DNA of 64,000 bases from Puniceicoccaceae bacterium 5H. GTDB taxonomy: Bacteria > Verrucomicrobiota > Verrucomicrobiia > Opitutales > Oceanipulchritudinaceae. A model generated the notes under the pieces. It saw nothing but the letters and a program-made list of their open reading frames with translations. It made no database searches and was not told where the DNA came from. How positions within the stretch are numbered: the stretch's first letter is position 1; every line of letters begins with the position of its first letter. This document shows, one piece after another, positions 17,855 to 24,987 of the stretch. The position numbers were made by a program, and so were the translations under genes. Location of the stretch: NCBI GenBank assembly GCA_009772895.1, contig WOUP01000002.1, positions 406,264 through 470,263 on the forward strand. The letters run 5' to 3'.

Positions 17855-19837
17855 CTAGAAAAACTCAATGTTGTCGTCCAGGGCCGCACCTGCCTGCTGG
17901 TGGCTTTGCTCCTGATGCGAGCGCCGATTTTCTGGCAGACGAACGGTCGTTTCCCGGAGTTCCGCGTCATCGGGCGCACTGAAGTCGTCGAAGAACTCGA
18001 TACGGTCGGTCCCCCCGGCGTCTGCCTCGGTCTGGGCTTCGTTCGCAGCTTCGCTGCCGGAGGTCATGGCGCGGTGGATCGCGCGTTCCGACTCCATGGT
18101 GTAGCGGTCGTTGAGGGGCTCGGGCGCGGCATCCGCCGTGTTTTGGGCGTTGCCAGCATACTTGTCCATCGAGGCGGCCAGCGTGGTAAAGGCCTGCTTC
18201 GCCTGGATCAAAGGTTGACGGCTGATGGTGTCGAGGTCGGCCGCCTTGGCCAGTCGGCGGGACTGAAGGCGAAGCTCCTGCAACGCTTCACAGGCTTCCG
18301 CCAGGCACTGCTCACGCGTGGTGAGTTCCACCTCGAGGGCGTCGGTCACACCGGCTTTTGCTGCCTCGCTGTCTGCGATTGTGGGGACTGCGTCGGCGTC
18401 TGCACGCACGCTGTCGATTGCTGCGGTGAGGCAGTCGGTGGCGGCCAGGTAGGCCTGTTCGAAATCCGCCAGCGCCTGGCCGGCCACGGTGGAAATGCGC
18501 GAGGCCTCGTTGGAGAGCACCTCAAGGCCGCCATGGTTTACCCGCACGGCCTGAATCTCGGCGTTCAAGCCCATCAATTTGAGGTCGGCGGCAAGGCGGC
18601 GCATCATGCCGGTGGCCGTTGAGGTCGTGGCGGTAAATTGCCGGCTCGTGTCGAGGGCATTCTGCAGCAGTGCATGGGCCTCGTCGACGGTGCGCTGGAG
18701 GGTGTCGTGGTCGGCCAGAGCGTGACGCACTAGATCCGAAAGGCGCTTGTTGGCCGTTCCCTGGGCTTCCAGCGAAAATTCTTGCTGCTCCAATTCCTTC
18801 AAGACTTCGAGCACGCCGTGCAGGCCGCGGGCGATGGTGTCTCCGGCCTGGGAAAGTTCCTTGTCTACGGCATCGAGCTGGCCCACCTGAATGCGGCTGG
18901 CCAGTTGGACCTGGGCGGCTTCATCACCTGTCATGTGCTGGCGGGGACGGGCTTTGGAGACGACCTCGTCGAGCGCTTCCAGCACGTGTTCGATCTTCTG
19001 GCGGGTGATGTCCTGATACTGCAGGCTTACGGCAATCGCGTCGATACGTTCGTCGATGCGCCCGGTGGCATCGGTCAGCGCGGCTTCACGAGCCTGAGCG
19101 TCGGCCTGTTCTGCCGCAACGTTGGCCAGAGCCTGTTCGATCCGGTGGCGCTGGTTGGCGGAATTAAGGCTTAATGTCTCTGCCTGGGTCTGGAGGCGGT
19201 CTTGCGCGTCGGCCAACTCTTGCTGGGTCGTGGCGACTTGCTCCAGTTGTTGCTCGAATTGCTCGCGGATCTCGCGATCCAGGCGACCCACTTCTTCCGT
19301 GACGGACGCGAAGGCGTTTTGCTGCTCTTCCGGCAGGCTGGCCGCCTCGATGCGAAAGGTGGCGCGCAGCATGCGCAGCGGCGTGAGCACAGGCAGGAGC
19401 TTTTGCTGTTCCTTGGCCAATTCATCTACGCGCGTGCGGTGATGCGCCAGGCTTTCGGCCAGCCGTTGAACGAGTTCAGCCGCGTGGTCGGAATGGGTTA
19501 ACTGGGCTTCGCAGAGTTGCTCGAGCTGCACCAGGGCAGAACTGCCATCCGACGCTGCCTGGTCGGAGACGTTCCGGACGTTCTGGCATTGCTCACGAAA
19601 CTTCTGTGACAGCTCCAGTTGCTTTTGCAGGGTGCCGCCACAAGTGGTGAAGCGATCCTCGACTTCTGCATTCAGGCCTTCCAACGCAGGTCTCAGTGTA
19701 GCAACACCTTCGACTGCTTTGGCGACACCGGCTCCACGCAGAGGCCAGCCCAGGCGCCTTACTTTTAAGTGCAGAGTAGCTCTTAGTATTTCTACGTAGG
19801 GGCGTATCGCGTGAAGTTGTTGGGAAGGGGAGAGCAT
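17855..19837 (-). CDS. Cytoplasmic coiled-coil chemotaxis protein with CheZ-like and receptor-tip-like motifs
   Basis: First gene of the che operon, 660 residues, nearly all predicted helix with no membrane segment. At residues 273-280 it reads QYQDITRQ within a long helix. This is the QDxxxQ arrangement of the CheZ phosphatase core (E. coli reads QDLTGQ), and the flanking hydrophobic pattern also fits. At about 418-455 it reads LKLMGLNAEIQAVRV and then EVLSNEASRISTVAGQ, a degenerate version of the chemoreceptor signalling tip. It could be a soluble receptor, a CheY-P phosphatase, or both. The C-terminal 120 residues are acidic and low in complexity. The motif reading is direct; the function is inference. 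Confidence 0.65.
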   Translation of the reverse strand: MLSPSQQLHAIRPYVEILRATLHLKVRRLGWPLRGAGVAKAVEGVATLRPALEGLNAEVEDRFTTCGGTLQKQLELSQKFREQCQNVRNVSDQAASDGSSALVQLEQLCEAQLTHSDHAAELVQRLAESLAHHRTRVDELAKEQQKLLPVLTPLRMLRATFRIEAASLPEEQQNAFASVTEEVGRLDREIREQFEQQLEQVATTQQELADAQDRLQTQAETLSLNSANQRHRIEQALANVAAEQADAQAREAALTDATGRIDERIDAIAVSLQYQDITRQKIEHVLEALDEVVSKARPRQHMTGDEAAQVQLASRIQVGQLDAVDKELSQAGDTIARGLHGVLEVLKELEQQEFSLEAQGTANKRLSDLVRHALADHDTLQRTVDEAHALLQNALDTSRQFTATTSTATGMMRRLAADLKLMGLNAEIQAVRVNHGGLEVLSNEASRISTVAGQALADFEQAYLAATDCLTAAIDSVRADADAVPTIADSEAAKAGVTDALEVELTTREQCLAEACEALQELRLQSRRLAKAADLDTISRQPLIQAKQAFTTLAASMDKYAGNAQNTADAAPEPLNDRYTMESERAIHRAMTSGSEAANEAQTEADAGGTDRIEFFDDFSAPDDAELRETTVRLPENRRSHQEQSHQQAGAALDDNIEFF

Positions 19838-20207
19838 AGCAGCTTTTACTCCCTATCGGCTGTAGGCTATATCCTTTCATAGACAAAACGCGCAAAATGT
19901 CGGCACCAAATGTAAAAAAGCGAGGAATTGCGTATGATGCTGGGATAAAGTATCTTGCGATAAAGCCTAACAGCTTTTTCCGAGGGAAATGAGCGCAATT
20001 AGGGCGTTTGGAATCACTTATGAAATTTATTTCACGAATAAAAAGTTATTAGTATTCGTGCGAATTGATCAACTGTTAAACTTAGATTTAAATTGATCGA
20101 ATCTGAAAAATACTCCTCAAGCGACGGAGCGTATATTAAATGACATCCTGCTGCAAAGAAGATAGGTGTAGCTAAAGCCAAGCGACACATTTGCCCTGCG
20201 GATCGCT
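19838..20207. other. A+T-rich leader/promoter region of the che operon
   Basis: These 370 bases are conspicuously A+T-rich for this genome and hold no credible gene. They lie upstream of the che operon (minus strand) and downstream of the LRR kinase gene. An inverted repeat CACGAATA-N12-TATTCGTG spans 20033-20060. A TTGATCAA palindrome lies near 20066. On the minus strand AGGGAG precedes the first che ATG by about 12 bases. No promoter can be fixed with confidence. Confidence 0.6.
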
Positions 20208-22322
20208 TTAGTCCTTCTCAATCTGAGTCTGCGTCGTCATCGCGCTGGGGGTAGCTTCGGCGAGGTTTAACCCTATCTTGGGCAAACGGATGCAAAAGCG
20301 CGTGCCGGAGTCAGGGGCGCTGCGGACGAGGAGTTGTCCCTCGTTGCGCGCGACGAACTCACGGCAGATGAGCAAGCCCAGGCCGCTGCCTCTTTCGCCC
20401 CGGGTGCCGGAGGCGGAGGTAATGCGCTCACGCCGGAGCAGGTTTTCGGCGTCTCGCTGCTCCATGCCGACCCCTTCGTCGATGATCTCGAGGTCGTGGT
20501 ATGTCTCGCCGTTCTGTTCCTTCAGGTGGATGACACCATCCTGATGGCTGAATTTGATCGCATTGCCGATCAGGTTGCGGAAGACGGTCTGCAGCATGTG
20601 CGGGTCGGCGAACACCACCGTTTCCGGCCGGATTTCCGAAACGACGCGGATGTGCTTGTGCTGCAGGGCCGGCTGCAGCAGGTCGAGCGTCGCCTGCACC
20701 AGCGCGGCCGGGTGGACGAAGTCGGGCCGGTAGGGGATGTCGTTGGTCTGGGTGCGGGCCCAGTCGAGCAGGTTGTTGAGCAGCAGGGAGGCCTCCTGTG
20801 CGCTGCGCTGGATCAGCTGCGCGCGGTGACGGCGCTCTTCGGGGGCCGAGGTCGCGTCTTCTCGCTCCATGATCTCGGCCAGGCTCTCCATCGCGTAGAG
20901 CGGGTTGCGCAAGTCGTGGCCCACGATGGAGAAAATGCGGTCCTTGGTGTGGTTGAGGCGCTTCAGGTCGCGCGCCTGCTGCTCGATCTGTGCCTTCTGG
21001 GCCAGCGTTTCAGCCTGGCGCTCCGTCAGGTTGGCGTTGACCCGCTCGAGTTGCTCGGCCTGTTTCGCGATCTGCCCGCGCTGGGCGGCCAAGGTGCGGT
21101 TGTAGCGCTGCAGGCGCCGACGGCTCCAGTAGACAAAGCCAGAAAAGCCGAGCAGCAGGATGATGCCGAGGATCAGGCCGCGCCGCACGTTGGCACGCAG
21201 TTGCGCCTTCTCGCGTTCGCTCTCGAGCAGTTCCTGCAGGTTTTCCGCATCCCGGATGATCTCGGTCGTATTGGCGTAAAAGGCATCCCAGTCGTCTGCG
21301 CTCTCGAGGTCGAAATTGATCTCCTCTGCCAGTTCCTCGGCCCGGCGGGTGTAGACGAAGGCCTCGTCGAGCGAGCCGAGGTCGCGGTGCATGAACGCCG
21401 CAATGAGGTAGATGTAAGCGAGGTCCGACCAGCGTTCTTCCGCCCGGTAATAGGCTTCGGCCGTATCGAGGTAGCGATGCGCCTGTTCGGCGCGGCCCGC
21501 TTCGGCCAGCCCGAGCAACATGTCGGCAAAATCGTTCTCCTCCGCGTGCAGGATGGCCTCGATTTCCTCCTGCCGAAAGGGGCGCTCCCACGGGTTGTTC
21601 TTGAGGTAAAACAGGTTGAGGTGGAAATCGAAGAGGGTCGGCGGCACGCTGCGCAGATTGTTGTTGGAGATGTCGAGGTCGCGCAGGTTTTCGAGCCGCC
21701 CGATGTCGGGCCACAATTCGGTCAGCTGGTTGGAGCCGATGATCAGCTCCCCCAGCTGCGTGATTTGCAGGATGGAGTTGGGCAGTTCCGTCAACTGGTT
21801 GCGCTCCACCTTCAACTCTTCCAGTTCCTGCAGCTGGCCGATGGAATCCGGAATGCGCGTCAGCCGATTTTCGTTCAATTCGATCTCCGTCAGCTGGTGC
21901 AACTGGCTGATCGCGGATGGCAGCGCGCGGATGCGGTTGCGCGAGGCCTCGAGCTCCGAAAGCGTGGTGATGGTAAAGAGCTCCGACGGTAGGGCCTCCA
22001 GCACGTTGTCGTTGAGCTCCAACTCCACCAGCTTGTCCAGTCGGGCGATTTCCGGCGGGATTTCCGGGATGTGATTGTGGTTGAGCAGCAGCACGCGCAG
22101 GTGGGGCAGCCGGGTCACCTCCAGCGGAAAGTGGTCGAGTTCCTGTCGCGAGAGGTCGAGCTTGTAGACGTGTTCGGGCTCCGCCAGCGCCTCCTGCAGG
22201 TCGAAGTGCCAGATGGCGTTCTTGAGGTCTTCCTTGGAGAGGCTCGTGTTTTCCTCGGCCCACAGGCCGGAAGCGGTGCAACCCAGGCAAAGCAGCAGGA
22301 GAATCAGCGGAGCGAGGCGCAT
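20208..22322 (-). CDS. Leucine-rich-repeat sensor histidine kinase (orphan)
   Basis: A 704-residue membrane kinase. The N-terminal signal sequence (LAPLILLLLCLGCTASG) is followed by about eight leucine-rich repeats at 50-245, of the LPxxIxxLxxLxxLxLxxNxL type. A helical, TPR-like segment covers 255-360 and one membrane helix about 383-400 (GLILGIILLLGFSGFVYW). A coiled coil covers 400-455. The HisKA box has SIVGHDLRNPL, and the ATPase domain has NLIGNAIKFS, DEGVGM and RGSGLGLLICREF. The LRR domain would be periplasmic, an uncommon sensor for a kinase. No response regulator is adjacent; the NtrC-type regulator at 28058 is the nearest. It follows the phytase gene but is separated from it by a terminator. 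Confidence 0.92.
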   Translation of the reverse strand: MRLAPLILLLLCLGCTASGLWAEENTSLSKEDLKNAIWHFDLQEALAEPEHVYKLDLSRQELDHFPLEVTRLPHLRVLLLNHNHIPEIPPEIARLDKLVELELNDNVLEALPSELFTITTLSELEASRNRIRALPSAISQLHQLTEIELNENRLTRIPDSIGQLQELEELKVERNQLTELPNSILQITQLGELIIGSNQLTELWPDIGRLENLRDLDISNNNLRSVPPTLFDFHLNLFYLKNNPWERPFRQEEIEAILHAEENDFADMLLGLAEAGRAEQAHRYLDTAEAYYRAEERWSDLAYIYLIAAFMHRDLGSLDEAFVYTRRAEELAEEINFDLESADDWDAFYANTTEIIRDAENLQELLESEREKAQLRANVRRGLILGIILLLGFSGFVYWSRRRLQRYNRTLAAQRGQIAKQAEQLERVNANLTERQAETLAQKAQIEQQARDLKRLNHTKDRIFSIVGHDLRNPLYAMESLAEIMEREDATSAPEERRHRAQLIQRSAQEASLLLNNLLDWARTQTNDIPYRPDFVHPAALVQATLDLLQPALQHKHIRVVSEIRPETVVFADPHMLQTVFRNLIGNAIKFSHQDGVIHLKEQNGETYHDLEIIDEGVGMEQRDAENLLRRERITSASGTRGERGSGLGLLICREFVARNEGQLLVRSAPDSGTRFCIRLPKIGLNLAEATPSAMTTQTQIEKD

Positions 22323-22389
22323 GGTGAAAACGCTATTTTAGCAGTTCGGGGGCGATGGGCGGGTGACGTTTCGGTGACTTTCGTTGCGA

Positions 22390-22421
22390 AAAAGAAACCC
22401 GCACCGAGTGAGGTGCGGGTT
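22390..22421 (-). terminator. Terminator after the phytase gene
   Basis: Perfect 10-bp stem AACCCGCACC/GGTGCGGGTT with loop of 6. On the minus strand it is followed by TCTTTTT, 6 bases after the phytase stop. Confidence 0.88.
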
Positions 22422-22427
22422 GAAGGT

Positions 22428-24884
22428 TTAGCGGCGCATGGGGTGCCGTGGATCGTAGCCTGTATCGACCTCGAGCCCCAACGCTTGGGCTACGGCGGGC
22501 CAGGGGACCCACTTGAAGTTCGTCGCGTAGTCGTCGGGGCCGGCGCCCCGATCCTGACCGTCGTGCACAATCAGCGCACCCTGCGGGAACAGCGGCCCCA
22601 GCGGCCGGTTGGTGACGTCCAGCCCGTCGCAGTCCTGGCTGCCGTCGATGCCCTCGCCGTTGGCCACCACCGCAAAGGCGCCGAGGAAGCCGTGGCTCAC
22701 GCGATCGTAGACGCCGAAGGTGTTGCTGCCCTGGCTGGAGACGATCACATAGCCCTCGCCGTCGCTGAGGTAGTAGAGCGTGATGCCCTCGATATCTTCG
22801 CGCAGGTTGTCTTCGCCTGCGGCGGCGAGGAAGTCCGCTTCGGTCAGGGTGGTGACGCCCTCCGTGGGTTCGGCGTCGGCTACGTAGACGGCGACCGGTT
22901 CCTGGCTGATGTAGATTTGCGCCCGCTCTTGATCGACCACGAGGCCTTCGGCGTGCTCGTCGGGTTGACCACCCGCCAGCACGATCTCGCGCACCAGAGC
23001 GTAGCCGACCTTGCCGTTGTGGGCCTGCAGACGGGCCTGGGCGACCTTGTTGGTGCCATTTTGGGTGGCGAAGGCGTAGAAGGTGCCGTCGACGGGGCTC
23101 TGATAAGCTGCACAGCCGTAAGCCGTGTCCTCGCCCGCTTCGCCGCCGAAGATCTTCGGCGCGGTGCGGTCGGTCACATCCACGAGGTAAGGCGCCTCCG
23201 GCTGGATACGGTAGAAGTGGAAGCGGTCGCTGTCGCGGTCGGTGAAGACCGCCAGATCGACCGGCTCTCCCTGCAGCGGAAAGCCGTAGATCACATCCAC
23301 GTTGTTGTAGCGGATGTCGCCCGGCTGGGCATCGCGCAAAGTTTTACCGCGCACGTCGTAGACCGAGAAGCCGGCCTCCTTTTGCGTGGCGATGACCAGG
23401 CTGCGGCTCGGATCGGTCGGGTGGTGCCAGAAGGCCGGGTCGTCGGCATCCGGTGGCGAATAGACGGTGCGGTCCGTTTCGACGACGGGTTCGACGAGGG
23501 CTGAAGCCAGCTCTGCCACGTTGATGCTGCCCGGCGTGACATAGGCGCCGGTGGGCACGCCCTTGGAGCGCCCCGGCACGTAGTGCTGCTGGTCGTCGAG
23601 ACTGCCGTAGGTCCAGGAATCCGGGCTCGTCAGGCGGTTGTCGCGATAGCGGGTCACGGCCTCGATCGGGTAACGCACGACAAAGCGTTCGTCGGCCTGC
23701 ACCGTTACCATGTTGCCTTGCGACCAGGCCAGACGGTCCATTTCCTCCACGTCTTCGGGCAACACCAGCAGATTGTCGCGCACCGCCATGTCCTGTCGCT
23801 TCAGGGCGCGCTCCGGGCTGTAGACGAGGTGCAGGTCGGCCATTTCGGCGGCGGAAAAAACGCGGTGCAGATCCGGACGCAAGCGGCCGGCTGAGGTGTA
23901 AAAGAGGCCGTCGATATCCGCCTCGTTGCCGCTCAGGTCGGCCACCAGCACGACTTCGCGGTCTGCGACGCCCACCAGCTGCACGCCGTCGAGCGATTGA
24001 CCCGGGCGGCTGAGGATCTCGAAAAACGCCTCCCCGTCTTCCGGGCTGGCGGCTTCGTTCAGCAGGGCAAAGGGCGCGTAGGCAAAGTTCGGGTGGCCCG
24101 GCGTCACGCGCGCATTGGGCGGTAGATTGACGCTGGCGGCGTTGGGATTGTAGCGGTTGCTGTAGGGCAGCTGCTCGGCAGAGAGGCCGGTTTCGGTCAA
24201 GTCGCCGTTGGCCCAGGCCGCGAGCTCGTTGGCGCCCATCCGGCCGCGCATACGGCTGGCGGCGTCGGGCGAACTGGCGGTCTGGCTGAGCACGACCGAG
24301 GTGTAGACCGTGCCGGCGCCGTCATCGAGCCAGCCGACGCTATCGATCACCTGGGCGCCGACGGGTAGATCCAGCTGGCCATCGTCTTGGGGGTCGAGAT
24401 CACGACCGCTTTGCAGCGCGAGCTGACGGCCCTGCACGAGCAGGAAGGTCACCGCATCGTGTTCGATCAAGCCGTCCGGGTGCGAATCGCCCGTATAGGT
24501 GCGGAGCCCGGGCAGCTCGAGGATCGCAGTTTCGCGGGCGGCATCGGCGTATTGGCCCGGCCCGCGCACCAGCAACAGGCCGTTTTCGCCCAGCTGCTGT
24601 CCGCTCAGGTCCAGCGCCAGATCGACGGTACCGGGGTTGTCGCCGTCATCGCCGTCGATTACCAGCAGCCAGGCGTCTTCGATCGTGCTGCCCGGGGTGC
24701 CGATCAGCTCGATGAACTGTTGGGCGTGCAGGTCTTCCGGGATGTTGGCCTTGATCTCGTTCAGCCGGAGCCGGGTATCTGCCGTGGGGCCTGCCTGGGC
24801 GGCGGGGGAGGGGCTTTGGCAGGCGCAAAGGGCGCAACCGAGGGCGCCGGCGGTGAGCCAGGTCTGCCAGGAAAAGTCTCTCAT
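22428..24884 (-). CDS. Lipoprotein with lamin-tail and beta-propeller phytase domains
   Basis: An 818-residue surface or periplasmic protein. The N-terminal signal ends in a lipobox-like LCAC (Cys22), so membrane anchoring is likely. Residues about 38-260 resemble a lamin-tail (LTD) domain (LRLNEIKANIPEDLHAQQFI...). A second LTD-like stretch follows at 265-330. Residues about 470-815 match beta-propeller phytase (3-phytase), with DDPAFWHHPTDP, RYNNVDVIYGF, EGLVVDQERAQIYISQE and SQGSNTFGVYDR. This family hydrolyses phytate to release phosphate in a Ca-dependent way. A TonB receptor gene lies 103 bases upstream on the same strand, suggesting joint capture and uptake. The enzyme call is good; the substrate is by family only. 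Confidence 0.88.
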   Translation of the reverse strand: MRDFSWQTWLTAGALGCALCACQSPSPAAQAGPTADTRLRLNEIKANIPEDLHAQQFIELIGTPGSTIEDAWLLVIDGDDGDNPGTVDLALDLSGQQLGENGLLLVRGPGQYADAARETAILELPGLRTYTGDSHPDGLIEHDAVTFLLVQGRQLALQSGRDLDPQDDGQLDLPVGAQVIDSVGWLDDGAGTVYTSVVLSQTASSPDAASRMRGRMGANELAAWANGDLTETGLSAEQLPYSNRYNPNAASVNLPPNARVTPGHPNFAYAPFALLNEAASPEDGEAFFEILSRPGQSLDGVQLVGVADREVVLVADLSGNEADIDGLFYTSAGRLRPDLHRVFSAAEMADLHLVYSPERALKRQDMAVRDNLLVLPEDVEEMDRLAWSQGNMVTVQADERFVVRYPIEAVTRYRDNRLTSPDSWTYGSLDDQQHYVPGRSKGVPTGAYVTPGSINVAELASALVEPVVETDRTVYSPPDADDPAFWHHPTDPSRSLVIATQKEAGFSVYDVRGKTLRDAQPGDIRYNNVDVIYGFPLQGEPVDLAVFTDRDSDRFHFYRIQPEAPYLVDVTDRTAPKIFGGEAGEDTAYGCAAYQSPVDGTFYAFATQNGTNKVAQARLQAHNGKVGYALVREIVLAGGQPDEHAEGLVVDQERAQIYISQEPVAVYVADAEPTEGVTTLTEADFLAAAGEDNLREDIEGITLYYLSDGEGYVIVSSQGSNTFGVYDRVSHGFLGAFAVVANGEGIDGSQDCDGLDVTNRPLGPLFPQGALIVHDGQDRGAGPDDYATNFKWVPWPAVAQALGLEVDTGYDPRHPMRR

Positions 24885-24987
24885 CGTTCTATAATAGGGA
24901 AAAGGGTGAAGGATCGGGCCGCAACAGGTTTGGACTGGCGCGACCCGAAAGGGGTGGGTCTGGACTCGCGGAGTCCGGACATGGTTG

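Noticed and set aside
19840..19870. GCCGATAG resembling a sigma-28 -10 element in front of the che operon (minus strand)
   Set aside because: The matching TAAA-type -35 element at the right distance is poor, and the site would leave almost no leader before the ATG.
19955..19985. AAAGC...GCTTTTT hairpin on the plus strand in the che leader
   Set aside because: The 5-bp A+T-rich stem is too weak, and no plus-strand gene ends upstream.
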